From assembly GCF_000801105.2 (NCBI RefSeq), contig NC_079517.1, positions 16,740,001 to 16,804,000 of the forward strand: DNA of 64,000 bases. The letters are read 5' to 3'. The translations under genes were made by a program, and so were the position numbers. Below, piece after piece: positions 54,436-63,620 of the stretch. The stretch comes from Raphanus sativus (Eukaryota; Streptophyta; Magnoliopsida; Brassicales; Brassicaceae). The notes under the pieces are model-generated. The model was not told where the DNA came from. It saw only the letters and a list, made by a program, of their open reading frames with translations, and did not search any database. Positions within the stretch are counted from its first letter, which is position 1; each line of letters opens with the position of its first letter.

Positions 54436-57400
54436 ATGGACAACATGAAGGAGCTTATCACGCTGCATAAGCCTATTATGCTTGATGGCGGAAACTTTGG
54501 ACATTGGAAGGCGAGGATGAGACATGTGATCAGAGGGATCGATGAGGATGCCTGGACAGCAGTTGAAGACGGGTGGACACCACCTACTGTGATGATGGAA
54601 GACAAAACCTTGGGTCCAAAGCCTAAGGAACAGTGGACAGATTCTGATAAATCAGCATCAAAATACAACTCTAAGGCATTAACTGTCATATTCTCAGCTG
54701 TCGATTTGGAGCAGTTCAAAATCATTCAAGGGTGTGAGTCAGCCAAAGAAGCATGGGATACCTTAATCAATCACTTTGAAGGAAATTCAAGCGTGCGACG
54801 GACCATAATTGATCATCTAGCCTCAAGGTTTGAAAACTTGCGCATGGGAGATGATGAACCTATCGATGGGTTCATATCCAAGATTAGTGAGCTAGCTAAT
54901 GAATCTTCAGTCTTAGGAAAAAAGTATGAAGAGAAAGATCTGGTGAAGAAGCTGTTAAGGTGTCTACCGCCTAGATTTGAAGCTTACAAAGCAGTTCTCA
55001 ACATAGCAGTTGACACTGATGAGATGAAGTTTGATCAACTCTCTGGGATTCTGAAGGTTCATGACCTTGAAAAAACTGATCGACAGGAAGCTACTCAGAA
55101 GAGCATTGCCTTCACTGCTGACACTAGAGACAATGACAGAGTCTCTAAGATTGAGGATAATCTGAGCTTGATGGCAAAGAACTTTAACAAGTTCATGAGG
55201 CGAGTTGAGAAAGGGAGTAGCAGATCAAACAGTAGGTTTCAGAGGAATGAATCAGATCGTAATGGCACACAGTCCTCACGGTCAGATGCTTCAAAGAAGA
55301 AGAAGGAACTTCAGTGTCATGAATGCGAGGGTTTTGGACACTTTCAGAATGAATGTCCACTCGCTAAGAGGAAGGAACTCAAGTGCATTGAATGCAAGGG
55401 CTATGGTCACACTCGTAGCGAATGTCCTAATACTTTGAAGAAAGATAAGTCACTTGTGAGCTTCAGTGATTCAGAATCAGACAGTGAAAGTGATGATGGG
55501 GAACTACACCTAAACTTCATGGCACTCGTGGCCCATGATGTAACTACTTCAATCTCTGATCTTCAGGAAGACGTAACAGAAGAGGAAGAAGATGAACTTA
55601 ATCACGACCTGGAAACTGAGTACAAGGCACTGTTTGACCAGTTTACGGAGCTTAGCCACGAGAACCTTCAGCTATTAAAGGATAGAGCAATGCTGAAAGC
55701 ACAAGTAAACATTCTTGAACTTGAGAAGCCGATAACACAATCAACTATCCCTTCAATCTTAAAGGAGTCTGATCAAGAAGTTCTTGCACTGAAACGAGCA
55801 ATGGCGGAGCAGGAACGGTGTCATAAGGAATTTGAGGGTAAATTCAATCAGTTGAGCGAGATGTTCTTCCAAGAAAAAGATAAGAGCAAGTTGTTGGAGA
55901 GTCAGTTGGCTGAAAAACTGAAGAAGATTAAAATGTTGTCAACTGGTACTAAGTCCCTAGATCATCTGCTTACCTTGGGACAATGTCCTAGCACAAGTCG
56001 AGGTCTTGGGTTCCAGGGATCTACTTTGAAGTCTGATCAAGAAGAACGTCAAGTGATGTTTGTAAAAGAAGCATCCACAAAGGAAAAGGTAGATGAACCT
56101 CGTCCTTGTCAAGCTCAGCCTGCTCTTCAGAACTCTGGAAAAGCTGTGTCTAATCCTCGAGCAAGACGTCGTGGGAATGGTTGTCACTTCTGTGGAAAAC
56201 GCGGTCATCATGTCAGTTTTTGCTACTTTCGCAGGCACCAATACGAACGAGCTTGGAGGTTAAATCTGTGTTTCATGGAACCCTCCATGTATGGACATGT
56301 CTGGATTGCCAAAAGAGATCTATATCCAACCTATAAAGATCGTGTTCTCAAAGTGTCACGCACGGAATCTCCTGAGTCACACAAGGAACCAGAGTTGAAC
56401 CTAGCATGCAACTTCACAAGCGTATCAGAAAAGCTCAACTTGGTTAGTCATGTCGCATACACTAGTGCTGATGGGAGTTCTCAAAGCGATTCTCCGTGGT
56501 ACTTTGATAGTGGATGTTCCAAACACATGACAGGAAGCTATGAACATCTTGAGAAACTCCAACCCATTAAAGGAGGGAAAGTGACGTTTGGTGATGGAGG
56601 ACAAGGAAAGATACGAGGAGTTGGAGAAACAAGTAGACCAGATCTACCCCGCCTCATCAATGTTTACTATGTTGATGGTCTTAAGGCAAATCTGATCAGT
56701 GTTAGTCAACTATGCGATGAAGGTCTAGAAGTGATCTTTAATAGCAAAGAATGTCGTGCTGTTGATCCACAAGGGAACATCATACTATGTGGAATTCGTT
56801 CTGGAAACAACTGCTACATGTGGAAGCCCACAAACGTGTGCTGCTCAGCTACCACTTCGAAGCTTGATCTCTGGCATAAAAAACTAGGTCACATGAACAT
56901 CAATGGACTAACTCGACTGGTTAATGCAGAAGTAGTAAGGGGAGTTCCAGATCTAGAATCTCAAACTGATACTGTATGTGGAGCATGCTGTCAAGGAAAA
57001 CAAGTCAAGGTGCAACACAAACGAATTCCTGAAATTAGATCTAAGAAATTGCTGGAGCTGGTGCACATGGATCTTATGGGTCCGATTACTCCTGAAAGCA
57101 TAGCAGGAAAGAAATACATTCTTGTTATGGTAGATGACTTCTCAAGATACACCTGGGTTGATTTCTTACGAAACAAGTCTGATGCCATTGAGAGCTTTAG
57201 GATTCTTGCATTGCAACTGAAACAGAAAGGTGGGATTATGCAGATCAAGAGTGATCATGGTGGAGAGTTTCAGAATGAGCAGTTTGATAGTTTCTGTCAA
57301 AGCCAAGGGATCCGACATCAGTATGCAGCACCCAGAACACCACAGCAGAATGGAGTGGTGGAAAGGAAGAATCGCACATTACAAGAGATGGCAAGAGCAA

Positions 57401-59529
57401 TGTTGTGTGGAAACAATGTTCCACCTGGTTTTTGGGCCGAAGCTGTCAGCACTGCATGTTATGTGATAAATCGGGTGTATGTTAAGCCTAAAACCAAGAC
57501 TACACCTTATGAGATACTGAAAGGTAAGACTCCAAATCTTAGTCACATGCACGTGTTTGGGTGCCTTTGCTATATCCTGAATGATAAAGACCACTTGAGA
57601 AAGTTTGATGCCAAAAGTGATGTAGGGATGTTTCTGGGCTATTCTACTAACAGCTCTGCATATCGTGTCTTCAATCAGCGCACCAAATTCATTGGAGACA
57701 AAGTAAATGTGGTTTTTGATGATAGTGTGGGATTCTATCAGACAAGGGTCACACAAACTGTTGACTGTGCTACACCAAGTGACTCTGCTCCGGAAGCAAT
57801 GATCAAGGAGGAGTCCGAAGACGAGGAGGAATCTGACGGTGTACAAGTTGATCTGGATCAAGGAAGAGTTCATAAGAATCATTCCTCAGCTGATGTCATT
57901 GGAGGTCTATTTGATGAAAGGGTTACCCGAAAGAAGCAGATTAACTTCAAGGAGATGGTTAAGTTGGCATCATTCATGGCCAAGATGAATAATGTGGAGT
58001 GTTATGTTTCTCAGATAGAACCAAAGAATCTCCAGGAAGTCTTAGATGATGAATACTGGACTGACTCAATGCATCAGGAGCTGGAACAGTTTGAACGGTT
58101 AGATGTATGGACGCTGGTCCCTAGACCTGAAGGAGTCAATGTCATTGGAACAAAGTGGATTCATAAGAACAAGATAGATGAAGAAGGGAATGTGATTCGG
58201 AACAAGTCAAGACTGGTTGGTCAAGGTTACACTCAGATTGAAGGAGTGGATTTCGATGAAACATTTGCTCCTGTAGCACGTCTCGAATCAATTAGATTAC
58301 TCTTTGGAATGGCGTGTGGTTTCAGAATCAAGCTTTATCAGATGGATGTCAAGAGTGCGTTTCTGAATGGTGTACTACAAGAAGAAGTCTATGTGATACA
58401 ACCTAAGAGTTTTGAAGATCCACACTTTCCTGAGTATGTCTACAAACTCAAGAAAGCACTCTATGGACTTAAACAGGCTCCGCGAGCTTGGTATGAAAGA
58501 TTAACCGACTTTCTCATCAAGGCTGGGTTTCAGAGAGGAGGAGTTGATAAGACTCTGTTCATAGGAGAAGATGGGAAGGATGTTATCATTATCCAAGTGT
58601 ATGTAGATGACATCATCTTTGGGAGCACATCGAAAAGAATGGTGGATGATTTTGTTCATACTATGACTAAAGAATTCGAGATGAGCATGGTTGGGGAGCT
58701 CAGCTATTTTCTTGGACTACAAATCAAGCAGCTTGCGGATGGAATCACTGTATCTCAGAGCACGTATGCCAAAAATCTTATCAAGAGGTTTGGAATGCAG
58801 ACTAGCAAAGTTGCTAACACACCCATGAGCACCACTACCAAGCTGTCCCGTGATGAAGATGGCAAGCCAGTTGATGAGAAACTCTACAGAGCAATGATCG
58901 GGAGTCTCTTGTATCTCACAGCTCTCTGTCTGAGTGTGGGTATTTGTGCTCGTTACCAAGCATGTCCAAAGGAGTCACATATGAATGCTGTTAAGCGTAT
59001 CATTAAATATGTGAAAGGAACTTTGGATTTTGGTCTCCACTATACTTTTGAAACTAATGTGAATCTTGCAGGTTTTTGTGATGCAGATTGGGCTGGGTGC
59101 TTAGATGATAGACATAGCACTTCAGGAGGTTGCTTCTTTCTTGGGAACAACATGGTCACTTGGCACAGCAAGAAGCAAAACTGTGTCTCACTTTCGACTG
59201 CTGAGGCTGAGTACATTGCATTAGGAAGCTGTTGCACACAATTACTTCGGATGCGACAAATGCTTGTTGATTATGGTATCATCTCTGATCCTATGCTTGT
59301 TCACTGTGATAACATGAGTGCCATAAACTTGTCTAAGAATCCTGTTCAGCATTCACGTACCAAGCATGTGGATATACGACATCACTTTGTGAGAGAGCTA
59401 GTTGAGATGAGAATTGTAATTCTAGAGCATGTATCAACCGAGAAACAGCTTGCTGATCTCTTTACCAAACCGTTGGACTACAATACCTTCCTAGGGCTTC
59501 GTAAGGCCTTGGGAATTGTTAATCTCTGA
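54436..59529 (+). CDS. Ty1/copia gag-pol polyprotein, SIRE/Maximus-like, 1697 residues
   Basis: One uninterrupted frame. Gag (UBN2-type) begins near residue 15 (NFGHWKARM). Two CCHC knuckles lie near 293-330 (CHECEGFGHFQNEC, CIECKGYGHTRSEC) and a third near 582 (CHFCGKRGHHVSFC). A long acidic and coiled insert separates them, as in SIRE elements. Protease motif FDSG is at about 688; the integrase zinc region starts at LWHKKLGHMN (about 811); the integrase triad is D in HMDLMG (about 876), D in KSDHGGEF (937) and E in NGVVERKNR (971). Reverse transcriptase runs from IGTKWIHKNK (about 1236) to YVDD (1389); RNase H has CDADWAG (1547) and STAEAEY (1587). One oddity: near residue 1493 the usual SRPDI motif after YLTA is missing. 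No env-like frame follows. An open frame of this length implies a fairly recent insertion. Confidence 0.93.
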   Translation: MDNMKELITLHKPIMLDGGNFGHWKARMRHVIRGIDEDAWTAVEDGWTPPTVMMEDKTLGPKPKEQWTDSDKSASKYNSKALTVIFSAVDLEQFKIIQGCESAKEAWDTLINHFEGNSSVRRTIIDHLASRFENLRMGDDEPIDGFISKISELANESSVLGKKYEEKDLVKKLLRCLPPRFEAYKAVLNIAVDTDEMKFDQLSGILKVHDLEKTDRQEATQKSIAFTADTRDNDRVSKIEDNLSLMAKNFNKFMRRVEKGSSRSNSRFQRNESDRNGTQSSRSDASKKKKELQCHECEGFGHFQNECPLAKRKELKCIECKGYGHTRSECPNTLKKDKSLVSFSDSESDSESDDGELHLNFMALVAHDVTTSISDLQEDVTEEEEDELNHDLETEYKALFDQFTELSHENLQLLKDRAMLKAQVNILELEKPITQSTIPSILKESDQEVLALKRAMAEQERCHKEFEGKFNQLSEMFFQEKDKSKLLESQLAEKLKKIKMLSTGTKSLDHLLTLGQCPSTSRGLGFQGSTLKSDQEERQVMFVKEASTKEKVDEPRPCQAQPALQNSGKAVSNPRARRRGNGCHFCGKRGHHVSFCYFRRHQYERAWRLNLCFMEPSMYGHVWIAKRDLYPTYKDRVLKVSRTESPESHKEPELNLACNFTSVSEKLNLVSHVAYTSADGSSQSDSPWYFDSGCSKHMTGSYEHLEKLQPIKGGKVTFGDGGQGKIRGVGETSRPDLPRLINVYYVDGLKANLISVSQLCDEGLEVIFNSKECRAVDPQGNIILCGIRSGNNCYMWKPTNVCCSATTSKLDLWHKKLGHMNINGLTRLVNAEVVRGVPDLESQTDTVCGACCQGKQVKVQHKRIPEIRSKKLLELVHMDLMGPITPESIAGKKYILVMVDDFSRYTWVDFLRNKSDAIESFRILALQLKQKGGIMQIKSDHGGEFQNEQFDSFCQSQGIRHQYAAPRTPQQNGVVERKNRTLQEMARAMLCGNNVPPGFWAEAVSTACYVINRVYVKPKTKTTPYEILKGKTPNLSHMHVFGCLCYILNDKDHLRKFDAKSDVGMFLGYSTNSSAYRVFNQRTKFIGDKVNVVFDDSVGFYQTRVTQTVDCATPSDSAPEAMIKEESEDEEESDGVQVDLDQGRVHKNHSSADVIGGLFDERVTRKKQINFKEMVKLASFMAKMNNVECYVSQIEPKNLQEVLDDEYWTDSMHQELEQFERLDVWTLVPRPEGVNVIGTKWIHKNKIDEEGNVIRNKSRLVGQGYTQIEGVDFDETFAPVARLESIRLLFGMACGFRIKLYQMDVKSAFLNGVLQEEVYVIQPKSFEDPHFPEYVYKLKKALYGLKQAPRAWYERLTDFLIKAGFQRGGVDKTLFIGEDGKDVIIIQVYVDDIIFGSTSKRMVDDFVHTMTKEFEMSMVGELSYFLGLQIKQLADGITVSQSTYAKNLIKRFGMQTSKVANTPMSTTTKLSRDEDGKPVDEKLYRAMIGSLLYLTALCLSVGICARYQACPKESHMNAVKRIIKYVKGTLDFGLHYTFETNVNLAGFCDADWAGCLDDRHSTSGGCFFLGNNMVTWHSKKQNCVSLSTAEAEYIALGSCCTQLLRMRQMLVDYGIISDPMLVHCDNMSAINLSKNPVQHSRTKHVDIRHHFVRELVEMRIVILEHVSTEKQLADLFTKPLDYNTFLGLRKALGIVNL

Positions 59530-59585
59530 ATAAGTCTTGTCAGAAGAGGAAGGTCACTGCATGTTCATCGCACTGACTAGTGACG

Positions 59586-59705
59586 AGAAGTGCCTACCGC
59601 GAGATGCGGGATATAAGAAGTGCCTACCGCGAGATGCGGGATATAAGAAGTGCCTACCGCGAGATGCATGATATAAGAAGTTCCTACCGCGAGAGGCGGG
59701 ATATA
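59586..59705 (+). repeat. Four tandem copies of a 30-base unit
   Basis: AGAAGTGCCTACCGCGAGAT plus GCGGGATATA is repeated four times without gaps (59586, 59616, 59646, 59676). Copies 1 and 2 are identical; 3 and 4 have one to three changes. It lies inside the gypsy-like LTR piece. Confidence 0.95.
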
Positions 59706-60687
59706 AAAACGTGTAGTGGCGCCTTAAGATCGAGTCAATGCCGAGTAGTGGCATAATTATGGCTATTACGACCGGGCTGCAGACAGTGCCGACGGGCCAA
59801 CGTGTTGTGGTTCGGATAGTCATTTAGGAAGCTGAGGGGGGGGACGGTTTTCCCGAGAGAGGGCGCCCCTTTCAGGACTGGCTGGAACGTGTAGGGACAT
59901 CCGTAAACGGCTATAGGTCCTACGTCTAGGTTGCTTGGTGTCGAGTCAGCTCATTGTTTGAAGTCTAGTTCTTTGAGTGAAGTGTAGTTGAGTATGAGTT
60001 CTTTGAGTTGATTGATTACTAGGTTGTTAGAAATGGTGTCGTTATGAAATATCTTTTGTTGCATTGATTGATTGTAGTGACTGGTCAGTTCTGGCTCCCG
60101 CATAGAGTAATGTAGAGTGTCTTGCGGGCAAGCTGGACTAGAGCCACTTCACTGAGTAATCTAATTGCTCACCCCTCCCATTTCCATTTCCCTATGCGCA
60201 GGACTGTAAGTAGAAGTAAATGGATACGGATGGATTGGAATTTCAAAGAAAGCAATGCGTCCATCGACTCTTGGGACCAGTAACGGACACGGCGGGTTGC
60301 CTTTAAAGGGTATACGCGTGTCCATAATTCCCTTTTGATAACCCCGGTCGGACGCCGGGGGATCGGGATGTTACAATTGGTATCAGAGCGGGGGTTAAGA
60401 TCCCTTAGTGCTATTCTAAGGGGTTGGCATTCTGAAATTTTAAAAATCTTGTTTTAAAGAAAAAAAATTTGCAAAAGTTTTGATACTTTAGAAAGTTGTG
60501 AGATGTTTTCAAAAAAACACCCATTATAAGTCTTTTTAAAACTTATTTGCAATTTCAATTTTAATTTTAATTTTCAGAATTTTCTTGAATTTTTAAGATT
60601 TTTTGGAATTTTTTAAAAGAATTTAGATTTTTCGAGATTTGTTTGATACTCAATAAAAAAACATGTTATGGATATTCTTAAAAGTGA

Positions 60688-60752
60688 CAGTAGTCTAGTG
60701 GCAAGAAACCTCGTCATTTAGCAATGAGTTCTCAGGTTCGATCCACGCGAAC
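60688..60752 (+). repeat. tRNA-like sequence in the retroelement leader
   Basis: TAGTCTAGTGGCAAG resembles an A box and GGTTCGATCC (60735-60744) is a perfect B box, 35-40 bases apart. The stem ends do not pair as in a working tRNA. Probably SINE- or tRNA-derived; not called as a tRNA gene. Confidence 0.4.
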
Positions 60753-60780
60753 AACATATTTTTGATAATAAAAATAGGTA

Positions 60781-60821
60781 AAACGACGTCGTTTCATTCC
60801 ATCTCAAAATGACGTCGTTTT
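60781..60821. repeat. Pair of ACGTCGTTT palindromes
   Basis: AAACGACGTCGTTT (60781-60794) is a perfect 14-base palindrome. AATGACGTCGTTTT follows at 60808. Such motifs are common in crucifer retroelement leaders. Confidence 0.6.
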
Positions 60822-61225
60822 AATTAACGATCATATTTAACATTGATTAACAACCGTCTTAACTGATAGTTAACGGTGTTTTAATCTGATCGGTCAATCA
60901 AAGTTTCTTAATAAAGTGATAAAAGTCAACAAAAGTTCAGTCTTTTTTGGTCAGCCTCAAGTCCATGTTTTTTTTGGCCATTCTTACCACGTTCAATGTT
61001 TTTTTGGCCGAATTCCCGCTTTTAATTATTGCGTTTAGGACCCTACCTCAATGGGAAGTTAACCTTGGGATCAAAAGTTAGAATCCAGAACGCGAATGGT
61101 CCAAGTAACCCTAGGAGTAGGGAGCTAAAGCTATTTGCATCGCATCCCAGTGTAATTCTAAAGGATACGCAATATGCGAAGAATTTTCTTACAGCTTTTG
61201 TTCCATGTTCGAATCTTAATCTCAA

Positions 61226-62113
61226 CTAGATCATGACCCGCTCGACCGAGCGGGTGTTAATTTTTTTTATCTTTGTTTGTACTAAATGTTATACATGATT
61301 CCTATGTGTATTAATTTTAAATTTTGAGAAATAAAAATGTGTTTAAATGTATTTAAATAAACAATGTACTAATGTGATTCCTTTGGCACGCTGCTGCAAT
61401 CTTTACACCATATAAAACAGAAAAAGAAACAGATTTATAAACCAATAGAATAGAAAAAAACTTATAAAAGCTGAAACAAATGCAAGTACAGATTCATCTG
61501 CGAGGATGCACTCGAATGTGTCGCCTCCAAAATCGGTGTTTTGTTTCCAACAATGAAGAACTTTAACTCGAATTTTCCAATTGTTTCTTAAAGGTTTCAC
61601 ACCATCTATCATAACTAAAGTGCTGTTTATTTTTTATTACAAATACTATGTCTAATTTGTATATAATCATGGCAGGGATTATAGTTGCACATTTGAGTTG
61701 ATCAGATATATTAGTATCTAATTTCTATGCATGTGACGATTCATATGTATCTTAGTATTCTTACGATATATATATTATATATAATTTCAATATGGACAAA
61801 CAGATGAATGGTATCTATTTCATAGGAATGATATCTATATATTATATATAATTGCAATATGGACAAACAGATGAATTATGTAAAATTGCAATATAATTGT
61901 AAGATTTAGTTTCAGAGCAATGGTACGTATTATATTCTTAGTATATAAATCGACATGTAATAATGATACGTATTAAATCCACATGTAATAATATGTGGAA
62001 AACGTATATGGTATGTATTATAAATAAGGGATGATGTTTAATTTAAATATAAGAGGTCCACCTTTAAAATCCACCTAGAAGAAGTTGTAATGTTTATGTT
62101 TTAATAAGATAGA
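61226..62113 (-). mobile_element. Helitron, minus orientation, with mapped empty site
   Basis: On the minus strand it runs from TCTATCTTATTAAAAC (after A, 62113) to the hairpin ACCCGCTCGGTCGAGCGGGT and CATGATCTAG|T (61226). Flanks CTCAA|..|TTTCC join exactly as the empty site CTCAA|TTTC at 38469/38470 in copy A. Length 888 bases, no target duplication, inserted between A and T: textbook Helitron behaviour. Confidence 0.95.
61490..61612 (-). pseudogene. RPA1-like OB-fold exon inside the Helitron
   Basis: The minus-strand frame reads MIDGVKPLRNNWKIRVKVL, HCWKQNTDFGGDTFECILAD, ES, then a donor-like GAATCT|GTACTTGC. This is the first OB-fold of Helitron-type RPA1 proteins (VKPLxxxWxIxVKVLxxWKQ). 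The following exons are absent. It is in the same orientation as the Helitron and is either a remnant of its own RPA gene or a capture. Confidence 0.75.
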
Positions 62114-62493
62114 TTTCCTTTTTTTGCTAAAAATCTTAATCTTAATCTTGTTATAAATCATGTAATAGTGGATGGTCTATAACCAGCAAATTTTTTTTCC
62201 CTTGCATACTTAGGTTTTTATTTTCTTAGTTATGGTTGTTGTCCTTTTTACTTAAAGATTAGGATTAGTACTATTTCCTTTTATAACGGTCTAATCTTGT
62301 ACTCCCTTCTTTCCTGAAAATAAGATTTTCTAGATAATTCGCGTATATTAAGAAAACAATCAATGTTTTCAATTGAAATTTTTATTTATATTTATTATAC
62401 ACTTTTCAATAACCATGAGCTAATAATATTTAGTTAATTCAAATATTTTCAATTAATGTATCTTAAAAATATCAAAAAGTACCTTAAAAATAG

Positions 62494-62814
62494 GGTTGAC
62501 GTCGATTAGCACCCCAAACTTCACGCACCAACAATTTTTCAACCCAGACTTTCAGACTCATCAATTGTCCCCATAAACTATCAATTGCATCGATTTTCAA
62601 CAATTTTAGTAAATTAAACTAAATCACGTTTAGCGACCAAAATCGCGATTACTTAAAACTGATTGCCCAACACCCAACCCGATTACTACTGAACCTGACT
62701 CTAATAATATAACCCGACAAAAAATAACCTGACATCTCCATCTACCGTTGTCTTCTTCTCCCTTTATGAAATTAGGGTTCATAGTGAGATTTAGGGGAAA
62801 ATTGAAATCGTGAC
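62494..62814. other. Stretch beyond the duplication, no gene seen
   Basis: Begins at the right breakpoint of copy B (TAAAAATAG|GGTTGACG). It is probably the 5' flank of the GRF-like relic that follows. Confidence 0.4.
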
Positions 62815-63235
62815 AATGGAGAAGAATAAGAGTCAATCGGAACTTGCGAAATCTGAGTAAGTCCTCGAATCCACTCTCAATTTTTATTGGTGATAATTTT
62901 GCTTACAAGTTGTTCATGGTCGTTTCTGGGAATATTAGAGGTTTATTCTCAAGGCGAACCAGGAGAATTAATTTCGGAGATTCTATCGCTCATGTGAAGT
63001 TGTGATGCTGGTACGAGTAACCCGTTTGAGATCAAATAAATGTATATGTTTGCTTCACTTCTGAACGAACAAGTGAACCATATTTTTGTTGCAGAGAAAG
63101 GGGGAAGATCATCTCTTAAAGTGGGTTAAAGAAGCTTTGGTTGAAGAGATTTCTTTGGTTGAAGCAAGACAGAACAATTGAAGAAGATATTAAAGATATG
63201 AGGAAGACAGAGAAAAGTGAAGAAGATGTGGGTTG
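62815..63235 (+). pseudogene. GRF-type zinc-finger gene relic
   Basis: Starts MEKNKSQSELAKSE and stops. Further on, another frame gives FRRFYRSCEVV, recalling the GRF finger phrase RRFYxC. After TTGTTGCAG, EKGEDHLLKWVKEALVEEIS and LVEARQNN follow, the helical part that trails GRF fingers in many crucifer transposon-linked proteins (HLFKWxDEALVEE). Stops and frame changes indicate decay. Confidence 0.45.
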
Positions 63236-63620
63236 ACAGTACGTACAATGTTGTCTAAATTTCATTACATGGCTTTGTTGTAAACTTTGGTAGCTGTCAA
63301 TGGTTGTGGACAATTCTGCGTTGTGTTGTTTTGATTACCTTTAGTGTACAAGTGTAAACGGTTTGTGTTGTTTTAATAACCTTTTTTATCTCATTTGTTT
63401 TGTAACTTAAGACTATCATCAAGAACATGAACTAACTAGAAAGAGTACATAAGAACATGAGTTTCATCTGAAGACAACACCATCAATAACATTCATTTCT
63501 TATATCCATGAAAATAGGGAGAAAACAGAGCAAAACATACTTCTTACAACTAGAAAATACTAAAGCCCTGAAACACAAAATACAATGTTGTGATACACAC
63601 ACACAATACACTTCCTCAAC

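Larger units (their letters stand above)
59530..61014 (+). mobile_element. Gypsy-like LTR piece with PBS and leader, truncated
   Basis: No copy of the copia LTR follows the polyprotein. Instead a different sequence ends GGGATGTTACA and is followed by ATTGGTATCAGAGCGGGGG (about 60376), an LTR end plus initiator Met-tRNA-type primer site. Just before it is a GC hairpin CCCCGGTCGGACGCCGGGG (about 60343). The leader then runs, AT-rich, to about 61010, with no gag. Left limit of this LTR is uncertain. Confidence 0.6.
46847..62493 (+). repeat. Segmental duplication, copy B (interrupted)
   Basis: Colinear with 30958-38853. Insertions unique to B: MITEs at 47975-48716 and 48881-49134, and a Helitron at 61226-62113. 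From 53889 to about 61014, a copia element and a gypsy-like LTR segment replace the counterpart of about 37081-38261. Confidence 0.9.

Noticed and set aside
60688..60752. Possible tRNA gene
   Set aside because: A- and B-box-like motifs are present but the acceptor and anticodon stems do not pair; it lies in a retroelement leader.
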